Positions 54,201-62,256 of a stretch of DNA of 64,000 nucleotides are shown here, piece by piece. The translations under genes and the position numbers were made by a program. The notes beneath the pieces were generated by a model, which saw nothing but the letters and a program-made list of their open reading frames with translations, had not been told where the DNA came from and made no database searches. Source of the DNA: UBA5704 sp036264355 (lineage in GTDB: Bacteria > Acidobacteriota > Thermoanaerobaculia > Multivoradales > UBA5704); assembly GCA_036264355.1 (NCBI GenBank), contig DATARD010000112.1, forward strand, positions 1 through 64,000. Reading direction: 5' to 3'. Positions within the stretch are counted from its first letter, which is position 1; the number at the start of each line of letters is the position of its first letter.

Positions 54201-55052
54201 CTGCGGGGCCACCGCTCGGGAGTCAGCCGGGCGGTATGGTCCGGCGACGGCCGCCGCGTCGCCACCGCCAGCCTGGACCGCACGGTGCGCGTCTGGGATG
54301 CGGACAGCGGGCGCGAGCTGCGCGCCTTCGCGCACGACGACTGGGTGCGCGACGTGGCCTGGAGCCCTGGCGGCGACCGGCTCGCCACCGCCAGCTTCGA
54401 CTGGACGGCACGGATCTGGACCGTCGACCGCGATGCGCCGTCCATCGTCCTCTCCGGCCACACCTCGCCCGTCCTGTTCGTCGCGTGGAGCCCGGACGGC
54501 AAACGCCTGCTCACCGGCAGCGTGGACCGCACCGCGCGCATCTGGGATGCCGCGACCGGCGCCCAGACCGCGCTTCTGGTCGGGCACGAGGACTGGGTGG
54601 TGCACGCCGCCTGGAGTCCCGACGGCAAGCGGATCGCCACCGCCGGCGCCGACCGCACAGCGCGGATCTGGAACGCCGCGAGCGGGATGCAAGAGCACCT
54701 CCTCACCGGACATTCCGGCCGCTTGCGGCACGTGAGCTGGAGCCCGGACGGCGAGCACCTTGCGACGACCTCGGATACCGGCGAGGTGATTCTGTGGGAC
54801 ACGCAGAGCGGAGAGCTCCGCACGATGCTGCAGGGGCATGCCGGACGTGTCGAGCAGGCCGCCTGGAGGCCCGATGGCAGGCGCATCGCGACCGCCAGCT
54901 ACGACGGCACCGTCCGCGTCTTCTTCCGCGAGGTGGACGACCTGATGCGGATCGCCTGCCAGCGTGCCGTGCGCAACCTTTCCAGAGATGAATGGAAGCG
55001 GTTTTTGACCGGACCTTATCGCGCCACCTGCGCCGGCGGGAGCGCCCGATGA
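51216..55052 (+). CDS. STAND-type NTPase with membrane helix and 16 WD40 repeats, CTG start
   Basis: The 1278-residue product has the nSTAND1 N-terminus NPFPGLRPFEPQEDYLFFGR, and a P-loop GTSGSGKSSLVRAGLLPALY (near residue 50). The winged-helix region includes QIRQAIVGPIAVGGGEIAPHVVELLL and NPDHLPILQHALMRTWDFW. One membrane helix follows (FVATLSAAFVLSLIFLFYAM, about 495-515) and then 16 WD40 repeats from about residue 581 to the end. No ATG, GTG or TTG lies in frame before the conserved N-terminus; an in-frame stop is at 51198-51200. The CTG at 51216 gives MSDTSTNFNPFPGLRPF. STAND proteins oligomerise on ligand or partner binding. The 3' end overlaps the lipoprotein gene. Confidence 0.88.
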   Translation: MSDTSTNFNPFPGLRPFEPQEDYLFFGRETHIDELLRRLRRHRFLSIVGTSGSGKSSLVRAGLLPALYGGFMAQAGSRWRVAVFRPGSDPIGHLATALNHPDVCGSSGTGREEMYRAMIEATLSRSSRGLIEAARQAPLPSGENLLVVVDQFEELFRYRSALHKGSFDEASAFVRLLVEASRHEEIPIYVVLTMRSDFLGDCAQFQGLPEVINEGQYLIPRLTRDQIRQAIVGPIAVGGGEIAPHVVELLLNDVGDNPDHLPILQHALMRTWDFWLKDHAEGEPIQLRHYEAIGGMREELSRHADEAFNELDSEAERALAERLFRSLTEKGPDNREIRRPTRLADLCATAGAPQDEVVAVIDRFRRHDRSFLMPPADTPLAPNTVIDISHESLMRVWSRLCAWVEEESRSVETYRRVAETAALYERGRAGLWRDPDLSIALSWRADNQPNMAWATHYAPGFERAMAFLDASREAAEAKKAAAEAQRRRKLRRTRLFVATLSAAFVLSLIFLFYAMNQARLARSRQLALESTRQLNTDQELSLLLAVEAARAKGSREAEGALRNALLHPGRIWRLLSPPGPHEELWHVAWSPDGRRLVTTGRDGVVRLWDLEGNNGPVTLGSHEGGVSTAAWDPAGRRVLTASFDGSAKIWDTANRAPAVELRGHASAVNRAVWNAAGERVATAGLDGTVRVWDAASGAPLGVLRGHAGSVLDVAWSPDGVRLASAGTDGTARIWNAGALQPAAVLSGHTDEVTSVAWSPDGRWLATGSRDHRWRVWDPQTGGGASAGEGHKGGLVQVAWSPDGQLLATAGKDGVANLWDWRGSSVRRVLAGHTSELTGISWDKAGKRLLTSSLDGTARVWNAATGGSLAVMAGHSGSVAYAAWDPFSERVATAGQDGTARVWDVDAGSEVAVLRGPTAGISEVAWDPAGRRLAAASLDGTSRVWDAESGREVARLNGSRLGTLDAAWDPAGGRIATADRDGTARLWKADGRLLTVLRGHRSGVSRAVWSGDGRRVATASLDRTVRVWDADSGRELRAFAHDDWVRDVAWSPGGDRLATASFDWTARIWTVDRDAPSIVLSGHTSPVLFVAWSPDGKRLLTGSVDRTARIWDAATGAQTALLVGHEDWVVHAAWSPDGKRIATAGADRTARIWNAASGMQEHLLTGHSGRLRHVSWSPDGEHLATTSDTGEVILWDTQSGELRTMLQGHAGRVEQAAWRPDGRRIATASYDGTVRVFFREVDDLMRIACQRAVRNLSRDEWKRFLTGPYRATCAGGSAR
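52960..54930. repeat. 16 WD40-type repeat units in the STAND gene
   Basis: Sixteen units of about 42 codons, each of the form 'VAWSPDGxRLATAxxDGTARVWD..GH', encode one or two beta-propellers. They are closely related to each other at DNA level, so recent duplication or recombination is likely. Confidence 0.92.
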
Positions 55053-56086
55053 GCGAGGAAGACATGCGCACGCTGAAAACGAGGGCCACGAGCCGGACGA
55101 TGGTGCTTGCCAGGGCCGTGGCGGTCTGCGCTCTGCTCGTCGCGAGCAGTTGCGGTACCCGTTCCCCTGCGGGACGAGACGCCGGCAAGGCCGCGCACCA
55201 TCCTCTCACCGTCGGCGCGATCATCTACGGCGACTACATCTGGTCCGAGGGCGCTCGGGCCGGGATGCGCAAAGCCGCGGCGGCGCAGGGCGTCAAGCTT
55301 CTCTTCCGCAAGCACTATCACGACGTGGCCGACGAAGCCCGGCTGCTGCGCGAGCTGACCGAGCTTCGGGTGGACGCGGTCGTGATCTCCGTCCAGGACC
55401 CCGATGCCTCGGTCCCCGCGATCCGCGCCACCCGCGAGGCCGGGATCCCTGTCCTGTGCATCGGCTCGTGCCTCAACGAAGAGGACACCGCCAGGTACAA
55501 CCTCGCCTACTACGAGAGCGATCCCACGTTGGTGGGCTACCGGACCGGCACCTATCTCGCGCAGTGGGCCGCCGAGCACGTCCCGGGACCGGTCCGCATC
55601 GGCATCCTCAACTGCGACCGGATCGCCGCTGCGCGCAGCGCCGGCTTCCGGGCCGCCCTCGCCGATGCCGGCCTGCGCTGGGAAGAGATCGCCGACCGCG
55701 AGGGTTACATCGCTGCGCCCGCGGTGCCGGTCGCCAAGGGGATCCTGGCGGAATACCCCGACATCCAGGTCCTGTGGGCGGCGAACGAGGGGGGGACGGA
55801 AGCCGCGGTTACCGCCGTCCGCGAGATGGGCCGCCAGGGCCGTGTCTTCGTCTTCGGCACCGACTACGGTCCCACCCTCTCGGCGATGCTCTCCGATCTT
55901 GACGGCGTCCTCCAGGCTGTCACCGCCCAGACGCCGGAACAGATCGGCGAGCAGTCGCTTCTGGATGCGCTCAAGCTGGCGCGCGGCGAGACGCTCAGCA
56001 TCCGCCACTCCGTGTTCGGCACCATCTTCTATTCGCGGCAGCCGGCCGGCGCGTCGCCCTCTCCGGGCACGGAGGTGGGACGGTGA
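55049..56086 (+). CDS. Periplasmic sugar-binding-type (PBP1-fold) lipoprotein
   Basis: The 345-residue protein has an N-terminal hydrophobic segment ending LLVASSCGT (Cys35, a weak lipobox; shorter starts are possible). It has a type 1 periplasmic binding fold like RbsB: HPLTVGAIIYGDYIWSEGARAGMRKAAAAQG (read in parts), DAVVISVQDPDASVPAIRATREAGIPVLCIGS, and LWAANEGGTEAAVTAVREMG. No transporter genes are near, so it is probably a sensor of a sugar or quorum-type ligand. Both ends overlap neighbours by four bases, tying it to the STAND and TIR genes. Confidence 0.85.
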   Translation: MSEEDMRTLKTRATSRTMVLARAVAVCALLVASSCGTRSPAGRDAGKAAHHPLTVGAIIYGDYIWSEGARAGMRKAAAAQGVKLLFRKHYHDVADEARLLRELTELRVDAVVISVQDPDASVPAIRATREAGIPVLCIGSCLNEEDTARYNLAYYESDPTLVGYRTGTYLAQWAAEHVPGPVRIGILNCDRIAAARSAGFRAALADAGLRWEEIADREGYIAAPAVPVAKGILAEYPDIQVLWAANEGGTEAAVTAVREMGRQGRVFVFGTDYGPTLSAMLSDLDGVLQAVTAQTPEQIGEQSLLDALKLARGETLSIRHSVFGTIFYSRQPAGASPSPGTEVGR

Positions 56087-57579
56087 GGTTCGACAGCGAC
56101 ATCTTCATCAGCTACGCGCACATCGACAACCAGCCCCTCACACCCGGGGACGAGGGTTGGATCACGAACCTTCACCACGCGCTGGAGATCCGCCTGGCGC
56201 AGCTCCTCGGAGAGGAGCCGAAAATCTGGCGCGACCCGAAGATCCAGGGCAACGACTACTTCGACACGGCGATCGTCTCACAGCTCCCCAAGACGGCGTT
56301 GCTGATCTCCGTCATCACACCCCGTTACCTCAAATCGGAATGGTGCCGCAAGGAGCTCGAGGAGTTCAGCGGACTGTGCGAGCGGTATGGCCAGATCGAG
56401 GCGGGAAAGAAATCGCGGATCTTCAAGGTCGTGAAGACGCCGGTGCCGATCGAGCAGACCCCCGAGCAACTGCAGCGGATGCTGGGGTACGAGTTCTTCC
56501 TGCGCGACCCGGAATCGGGACGTCCGGTCGAGCTGCGGCCGGAGCCGGCTGACGGCGCGGCCCGGAAGTATTGGTCCAAGTTGGAGGACCTGGCGTATGA
56601 CATCGCCCAGATCCTGGAGAGCCTGAAGACGACGAACGGCGCCGGGTCACCGTCGGCCCCCGCCGCCGGCCCCGTCGTCTTCCTCGCTGAAACGACCTTC
56701 GACCTCGCGGCCGAGCGCGACGCCCTGCGCCGCGAGCTCCTGGAACATGGGTATCGCGTGCTTCCGGAGCGCCCGTTGCCGCTCGCCGCCGAGGAGCTCG
56801 AGAGGGCCCTGCAGGAAGACCTGGCGCAGAGCGTCCTGTCCGTCCACCTGATCGGAGAACGCTACGGCGTCGTTCCGGACGGCGCCGAGGTCTCGATGGT
56901 CGACCTGCAGAATCAGCAGGCGGTCCGGCAGAGCCGGGAGAAGGGCCTGCGCCGGATCGTCTGGCTGTCGCGGGAGAACCAGCCGCGCGACGCGCGGCAG
57001 GCGGCGTTCGTCGACAAGCTGCGCAAGGATCCCACCGCGATCGAAGGCGCCGAGCTCCTGCAGACGACCCTCGAGAACCTCAAGATCCAGATCGAGGCGC
57101 GGTTGCGCGAGCCGGCGGTGGCGGAGCCCGCGGAAGACGCCGCCGAAGCGGGGGGAGAGGTCCCGCGCATCTATCTGATCTGCGACCGTGACGACCAGGC
57201 GGAGGTTTCCGCCTTGGACGATTATCTTTTTTCCCAGGGGTACGAGGTGATTCCTTCGCTCTTCGAAGGCGATGAGGCCACGGTGCGCCAGGACCACCAG
57301 GAAAACCTGTGCCTCTGCGACGCCGCCATCATCTATTACGGCAAAGCCACCGAAGTGTGGCTGCGCGGCAAGCTGCGCGATTTTCTCAAGGTCGCCGGCT
57401 GGGGACGCAAGAAACCCCTGGCCGCGCGCGCCATCTACATCGGAGCCCCGGCACGGCCCGACAAGGAGCGGTTCCGGACCCACGAAGCCAGGGTGATCCG
57501 GGGCTCCGAGCCGTTCTCCGGAGACGACCTCAAACCCTTCTTCGCGGACATTCCGCGGCACAAAACAGGAGAGACATGA
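56083..57579 (+). CDS. Protein with TIR domain and two further TIR-like domains
   Basis: The 498-residue cytoplasmic protein begins with a TIR domain (1-180): DIFISYAHIDN, PKIWRDPKIQGNDYF, TALLISVITPRYLKSEWCRKELEEF, where E91 is at the position of the NADase catalytic Glu. The second domain (197-345) reads VVFLAETTFDLAAERDALRRELLEHGYRVLP and resembles DUF4062. The third (361-490) has PRIYLICDRDDQAEVSALDDYLFSQGYEVIPS and ENLCLCDAAIIYYG. The GTG start overlaps the lipoprotein stop and the 3' end overlaps the methyltransferase gene. NAD+ cleavage or scaffold function is expected by family. Confidence 0.88.
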   Translation: MRFDSDIFISYAHIDNQPLTPGDEGWITNLHHALEIRLAQLLGEEPKIWRDPKIQGNDYFDTAIVSQLPKTALLISVITPRYLKSEWCRKELEEFSGLCERYGQIEAGKKSRIFKVVKTPVPIEQTPEQLQRMLGYEFFLRDPESGRPVELRPEPADGAARKYWSKLEDLAYDIAQILESLKTTNGAGSPSAPAAGPVVFLAETTFDLAAERDALRRELLEHGYRVLPERPLPLAAEELERALQEDLAQSVLSVHLIGERYGVVPDGAEVSMVDLQNQQAVRQSREKGLRRIVWLSRENQPRDARQAAFVDKLRKDPTAIEGAELLQTTLENLKIQIEARLREPAVAEPAEDAAEAGGEVPRIYLICDRDDQAEVSALDDYLFSQGYEVIPSLFEGDEATVRQDHQENLCLCDAAIIYYGKATEVWLRGKLRDFLKVAGWGRKKPLAARAIYIGAPARPDKERFRTHEARVIRGSEPFSGDDLKPFFADIPRHKTGET

Positions 57580-58136
57580 CGGTGAGCCAGGATGCGCCGC
57601 TGCGCTATGACCTCGGAGGCTATAAATCGATCGCCAACGGCCGGATCACGGTCAACCTGGCCGGCGAGAGCGACATCCATCACGACATCCGGGATTTGGA
57701 CGCTTTCATCTCCGAGGATGGAGTCGTCGACGAGTTCTACCTCTGCCACACCCTGGAGCACATTCCGGTGGTGGATTACGAAAAGCTCCTGCGCGACCTG
57801 CACCGCAAGCTGCGCGCCGGCGGCAAGGTCGTCGTCGTCCAAACCGACGCAGGAGAGGTTCTCCGCGCCTGGTTCTCCGGCCAGCTCTCGTTCCGCGCCA
57901 TGCGCACCACGCTGTTCACGCCGCCGGCCCCCATGCGGGCGAACTCCTTCAACATGCACCACAACATGTGGACGGCGGAGGAGCTGGCCGAGGACTTCCG
58001 CGCTGTCGGGTTCACCGCCGAGACATTCGACGCCGGCTCCTGGCCCTACGATCAGCTCGACGAGCTCCTTCCTGAAGACACCCGGAACTGCTGGGGGTTC
58101 CCCATCAAGAACCTGGGAGTGATCGCGACCAAGTGA
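57576..58136 (+). CDS. SAM-dependent methyltransferase-like protein
   Basis: The 186-residue protein resembles the second half of class I methyltransferases: VDEFYLCHTLEHIPVVDYEKLLRDLHRKLRAGGKVVVVQTD, read in parts, is the motif II/III region. The glycine-rich motif I of the SAM site is replaced by a short N-terminus (RYDLGGYKSIANGRITVNLAG), so activity is uncertain. The C-terminal ANSFNMHHNMWTAEELAEDFRAVGF is typical of sugar- or lipid-methylating relatives. It is coupled to the TIR gene (ATGA) and to the glycosyltransferase gene (GTGA). Confidence 0.75.
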   Translation: MTVSQDAPLRYDLGGYKSIANGRITVNLAGESDIHHDIRDLDAFISEDGVVDEFYLCHTLEHIPVVDYEKLLRDLHRKLRAGGKVVVVQTDAGEVLRAWFSGQLSFRAMRTTLFTPPAPMRANSFNMHHNMWTAEELAEDFRAVGFTAETFDAGSWPYDQLDELLPEDTRNCWGFPIKNLGVIATK

Positions 58137-58921
58137 TCCCCAACGTGATCCATTTCTGTTTCGGGCTGTCGCCGGACCACGGCGGCAAACCTTTCTCTCT
58201 GGTCCACTACCTTGCCGTCCGCTCGGCGGTGGAGACCAACCGCCCCGAAGCGGTGCGCCTCTACTACCGGTACGAGCCCAGCGGTGAGTGGTGGGAGCGC
58301 GCGCGGCCGTACCTCGAGCTCGTGCCCGTCGAGCCGCCGGCCGACCTCTACGGTGTGCCGGTCCGCCATCATGCGCACCAGACGGATCACCTCCGGCTCT
58401 CCGTGCTCCGCGAGCACGGCGGCATCTACCTCGACATGGACGTGCTCTGCCTGCGCTCTTTCGAGCCCCTGCGCCGCCACGAATTCGTGCTCGGCGAGGA
58501 GGGAGAGAACAGGATCCACGGGCTCTGCAATGCGGTGATCCTGTCGGCGCCCGGCGCCTGGTTCGCGCGCAAGTGGCTGGAGGGCTTCGATCCCGCCACC
58601 TCCCTATGGAAAGGTTTCCGTTCGTCCGGGCGCGACGCCTACTGGAATGAATTCGCCGTCAAGTATCCCGCCCATCTGGCGGGTCTCCATCCCGACCGCG
58701 TGCACGTCGTCGATCACCGCGCCTTCTTCTGGCCCACCTGGATCGACGACGATCTCCACCTTCTCTACCGGGGAACCGGAGCGAGCTTCGCGGAGGCCTA
58801 CTGCGTGCACCTCTGGGAACAGGTCGCCTGGGATCGCTACCTCAAGGATCTCGACGTCGATTTCATCCGGTCGGTGGACACCAACTTCAACCGGCTCGCC
58901 CGACGATTCATCGATTTCTAA
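58133..58921 (+). CDS. DXD-motif glycosyltransferase (GT32-like)
   Basis: This 262-residue protein begins MIPNVIHFCFGLSPDHGG and has HQTDHLRLSVLREHGGIYLDMDVLCLRSF, where the DMD is the sugar-nucleotide/metal site of GT32/OCH1-like enzymes. A C-terminal region CVHLWEQVAWDRYLKDLDVDF completes the fold. It should add a sugar to a lipid, protein or glycan at the cytoplasmic face. The GTG start overlaps the methyltransferase stop. It is the last gene of the coupled chain and convergent with the next glycosyltransferase. Confidence 0.88.
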   Translation: MIPNVIHFCFGLSPDHGGKPFSLVHYLAVRSAVETNRPEAVRLYYRYEPSGEWWERARPYLELVPVEPPADLYGVPVRHHAHQTDHLRLSVLREHGGIYLDMDVLCLRSFEPLRRHEFVLGEEGENRIHGLCNAVILSAPGAWFARKWLEGFDPATSLWKGFRSSGRDAYWNEFAVKYPAHLAGLHPDRVHVVDHRAFFWPTWIDDDLHLLYRGTGASFAEAYCVHLWEQVAWDRYLKDLDVDFIRSVDTNFNRLARRFIDF

Positions 58922-58927
58922 ACGCTG

Positions 58928-59833
58928 CTAAACACCATGCGCGAAGCGCGCCAGGGCGCGGCCGATGCGGGCGAAGGCTTCCTCGTCGACGGCGACCCGT
59001 TCCGGCCAGCTCCAGCCCGGCGGCAGGCGAGGCGCGGCGAAGTCCTGCCGCGTCGCGGCGCCATGGATCACCGGATCGCGCCGGTCGAGCGCGTGCCGAT
59101 CGTCAGGTCCGTGGAAACCGCCGCCCAGGCCCGCGTTCCAGACCAGGGACCGCGCCGGATAGAGCCCGAGGCCGCCGTGCCGGAAGAGGGTGAAATACCA
59201 CTGGGTGTCCCAGGAGTCGAACCCGCCTTCCATGGTCTGCTCGAGCGTCTCGGAATAGGCGAAAGAGCCGCCGGCATCGAAGCGCCACCGCGCCTCCGGC
59301 CCGGCGAGGACCGATCGCCAGTCGCGGGGATGGTATTCATAGAGGTCCCACGCCCGTTTCCACGTCGCCCACCCCCAGGCGAGCGCGATGGGCGCGAAAA
59401 AGAGCGGCGGCACCGGCGGATGCTCCGCCGCGAACATGTAGCCGCCGACCAGGAAGACCCGCGGATCCTCCGCATACCGGTCGAGAGCGCCGTCGACGAA
59501 GGCCAGAAAGTCCGGCGAGACCACCACGTCGTCCTCCACCACCACGGCGCGCCCGCGCTCGGCGCAGAGCTCGCCGACCGCCTCGGTGATGTTGCGGAAG
59601 CGATAGTTCCGCGGGCGCTCCACCAGGCGGCCTCCATGCCGCCGGATCCAGCGCCGGGCAGCCGCGCGCGCAGCCTCGCAACCGGCGGCATCCTCCTCGC
59701 CGGCGGCGGCGTCACAGAAGACATGCAAGCGTTCCGGCGAGAACCCGGGGCTTCGCGCAAGCGCGGCCAGCACGATCTCGAGATGGCGCGGCCGGTCGTA
59801 GGCGAAAACGGCGATAGGAGCGCTCTCTTTCAT
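58928..59833 (-). CDS. Glycosyltransferase (GT2-like)
   Basis: The 301-residue protein starts MKESAPIAVFAYDRPRHLEIVLAALARS, then VVVEDDVVVSPDFLAFVDGAL with the DxD-like ED-D site. It continues with FFAPIALAWGWATWKRAWDLYEYHPRDW, a pattern of family 2 or GT-A glycosyltransferases that modify O-antigen or exopolysaccharide. It is convergent with the preceding gene (six bases apart) and divergent from the GH38-like gene. Confidence 0.85.
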   Translation of the reverse strand: MKESAPIAVFAYDRPRHLEIVLAALARSPGFSPERLHVFCDAAAGEEDAAGCEAARAAARRWIRRHGGRLVERPRNYRFRNITEAVGELCAERGRAVVVEDDVVVSPDFLAFVDGALDRYAEDPRVFLVGGYMFAAEHPPVPPLFFAPIALAWGWATWKRAWDLYEYHPRDWRSVLAGPEARWRFDAGGSFAYSETLEQTMEGGFDSWDTQWYFTLFRHGGLGLYPARSLVWNAGLGGGFHGPDDRHALDRRDPVIHGAATRQDFAAPRLPPGWSWPERVAVDEEAFARIGRALARFAHGV

Positions 59834-59913
59834 GCTCTCTCCCTGGTCGTTTTCAAGCTATGATAACCCCTTAGCGAAGCTTTATTCTGAGAATCGCCAG
59901 GAGGAGGTCCCTG

Positions 59914-62256
59914 ATGGCTGCTCTGCAAGCCTGCCGCCCACCGCTGCCGATCGCTCTCGCCGTCCTTTTCGTCGTGCTCGCTCTCGGGCCGGCGGCCCAT
60001 CCTCTGCTCGGCCACTCCGGCAGGACCTCGGGCGGGGCCGGCTATGCTGACTTGCCTGCGTATGAGGACATCGACGTCGTGCACGTCGTCTTCACCAGCC
60101 ATCTCGACATCGGCTGGACCCACTCCGCGACCCAGGTCATCAACACTTATTTTCAGCAGTTTTTCCCCCAAGCGCTCCACACCGCGAGCGAGCTCGAGAA
60201 GATCGGGATCAAGAATTACAGCTTCACCACCTATCCCTGGCTGCTCTCGCTGTACCTCGACTGCCCGGCGAACCTGACCACTCCCTCCACTTCGACCTGC
60301 CCCTGGGGAGAAAGCACCCTGATCTGCCCCACGCCCGGTGAGCAGGAGACGATCAAGAAAGCTCTGAAAAATGGTGTCATCACCTGGCACGGTCATCCGC
60401 TCGACCACTTTCCCGAGTTGATGGACCCGTCCCTCTACAAATTCGGGCTCAGCCTGTCGCAAGACCTCGACGTGAAGTACCACGGCGGAAAGCCGACGCT
60501 CACCGCCAGCAACCGGGACGTCCCCGGGATGACCCGCGGCGTCATTCCGCTGCTCCTCAAAGCCGGTATTCGGGCCCTCTCCGTCGGCACCAACAGCGGC
60601 GTCGTGTCGCCCGCCCTCCCGCCGGTGTTCTGGTGGCGGGCCCCGGACAGCGCGGAGAAGCTGCTGGTGTACTGGCATCCCGGCGGCTACGGCGGCATCC
60701 GCCAGGGGGACGCGGTGGTGGTCCCCGGGTTCAAAGAGGCCCTTGTCTCCGTCTACGGCGGCGACAACACCGGCTACGTCACGGTGCAGGACGTGCTCCA
60801 GACCTTCGCCATCTTGCGCTCGGAGTTCCCCAACGCCAAGATCATACCCTCCACGTTCGACGCCTTTACCGAGAAGCTGCTGGCAAACCAGACGGCTCTC
60901 GACACCCTCCCGGTCATCGATCAGGAGATCGGTGACACCTGGATCTACGGCGAGGCCGCCGATCCCTGGAAAATCGCCGTCTACCGGGAGATGACCCGCG
61001 CCCGCGCCGAGTATCTCGCCAAGGGTGGAGCCGAGGACGAAGCGGTGAAACGGTTCAGCCGCTTCCTCCTCAAGATTCCGGAGCACACCACCGGCATCAA
61101 TTTCACCAACTACCCCCTCCCCCAGCCCTCCTGGTCGAATCCGGACTTTCAGAAAAACGCCAGCAACTGTCAATTCCAGTGGATCCAGTACTCCTGGGAC
61201 GAGCAGCGCATGTTCCTGCAATGGGCGCTGAACTTCCTCGGCAAGGACCATCCTTTGGCGATCGACATCCGTGCCCGCATCAAGGCGATGCAGCCTCTCC
61301 AGTCCGCTGCCGCAGGTACGGCCCCATTGCCGGTCGAGCAATGGGATCAACCGTTGGAGTGCGGGCAGTGGTCGCTGCGCTTCGACCAGCACGGGGCCAT
61401 CGTGTCGTTGATCGATAAAGCCGCGGGCCGCCGCGAGTGGGCGTCTCCCGATCACCCCCTTGCCCTCCTGCGCTACGAGACGTTCGGGCCGGACAACTTC
61501 GCATATTTTGCCGACCGCTATTCGTATGATCTCCCGCCAGATTCCTGGTTCACCGGCGCTTGGGGCAAGCCGGGCCTCACCGCTCCCCCGGCCGCCCGGA
61601 AGAGCGCGACACCCCTGCTTTTCGGGCTGTGGCGAATCGACGACACAGCTTCCTGCCGGTTCCTGCTGGAGACCAGGCTTCCGCCGCCCACCGTCACCGA
61701 TTTCGGCGCTCCCCCAACCCTCTGGACCGAGCTCAAGGTCCCCAGGTCGGGGTCCGCGCTGAAGCTCGATCTGCAGTGGCTCAACAAGACTTCGACGCGG
61801 CTGCCCGAGACGATCTGGCTCGACTTCCAGCCCAAGCCGGCAACGGACGAAGGCTGGAGCTTCTGTAAGCTGGGACAAGCGATCGACCCTCGCCAAGTGG
61901 TGATCAACGGCAACCGGCATCTGCACGGCGTCTGGGACGGAGTCTCGTTTTGCAGCCCCACAGACGGCTCGTTCTTCCTGCAGACTCTCGACGCCCCGCT
62001 GATTTCACCAGGGAGGCACGAGATCCTCGACTTCGACAACGACCGCGCGAAGCCCGGGGACGGCGTGCAGGTCAACCTCTTCAACAACTTGTGGGGCAAC
62101 GATTTCCCGCAGTGGTACCCCTGGACCGACACTCCGCCGGCCAGCCCCAGCATCTCTCCGGATCTGCTCGGCAACCCGGCCAATGCGCGGTTCCGGTTCG
62201 AGCTCCGCTTCGGTGACTCGTGCCCGAAGCCATCGCCCTGCTCGGCACAACGATGA
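59914..62256 (+). CDS. Secreted DUF5054/GH38-like glycosidase-related protein
   Basis: The 780-residue protein has a signal peptide (LPIALAVLFVVLALGPAAH). Its N-terminal domain has the GH38-type motif VVHVVFTSHLDIGWTHSATQ (H63 and D65 in the HxD zinc position), then TTYPWLLSLYLDCP, NGVITWHGHPLDHFPELMD and RDVPGMTRGVIPLLLKAGIRALSVGTN, typical of DUF5054. A C-terminal beta-sandwich region (from about 480) resembles the accessory domain of alpha-mannosidases. Its enzymatic activity is inferred. The start has an AGGAGGAGG box. Confidence 0.85.
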   Translation: MAALQACRPPLPIALAVLFVVLALGPAAHPLLGHSGRTSGGAGYADLPAYEDIDVVHVVFTSHLDIGWTHSATQVINTYFQQFFPQALHTASELEKIGIKNYSFTTYPWLLSLYLDCPANLTTPSTSTCPWGESTLICPTPGEQETIKKALKNGVITWHGHPLDHFPELMDPSLYKFGLSLSQDLDVKYHGGKPTLTASNRDVPGMTRGVIPLLLKAGIRALSVGTNSGVVSPALPPVFWWRAPDSAEKLLVYWHPGGYGGIRQGDAVVVPGFKEALVSVYGGDNTGYVTVQDVLQTFAILRSEFPNAKIIPSTFDAFTEKLLANQTALDTLPVIDQEIGDTWIYGEAADPWKIAVYREMTRARAEYLAKGGAEDEAVKRFSRFLLKIPEHTTGINFTNYPLPQPSWSNPDFQKNASNCQFQWIQYSWDEQRMFLQWALNFLGKDHPLAIDIRARIKAMQPLQSAAAGTAPLPVEQWDQPLECGQWSLRFDQHGAIVSLIDKAAGRREWASPDHPLALLRYETFGPDNFAYFADRYSYDLPPDSWFTGAWGKPGLTAPPAARKSATPLLFGLWRIDDTASCRFLLETRLPPPTVTDFGAPPTLWTELKVPRSGSALKLDLQWLNKTSTRLPETIWLDFQPKPATDEGWSFCKLGQAIDPRQVVINGNRHLHGVWDGVSFCSPTDGSFFLQTLDAPLISPGRHEILDFDNDRAKPGDGVQVNLFNNLWGNDFPQWYPWTDTPPASPSISPDLLGNPANARFRFELRFGDSCPKPSPCSAQR

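Noticed and set aside
51801..54839. A 1012-codon minus-strand open frame under the WD40 repeats
   Set aside because: It is open because the WD40 codons repeat; the antisense peptide has no recognisable fold.
55049..56086. Reading the lipoprotein as part of an ABC sugar importer
   Set aside because: No permease or ATPase gene is nearby, and it is coupled on both sides to the STAND and TIR genes.
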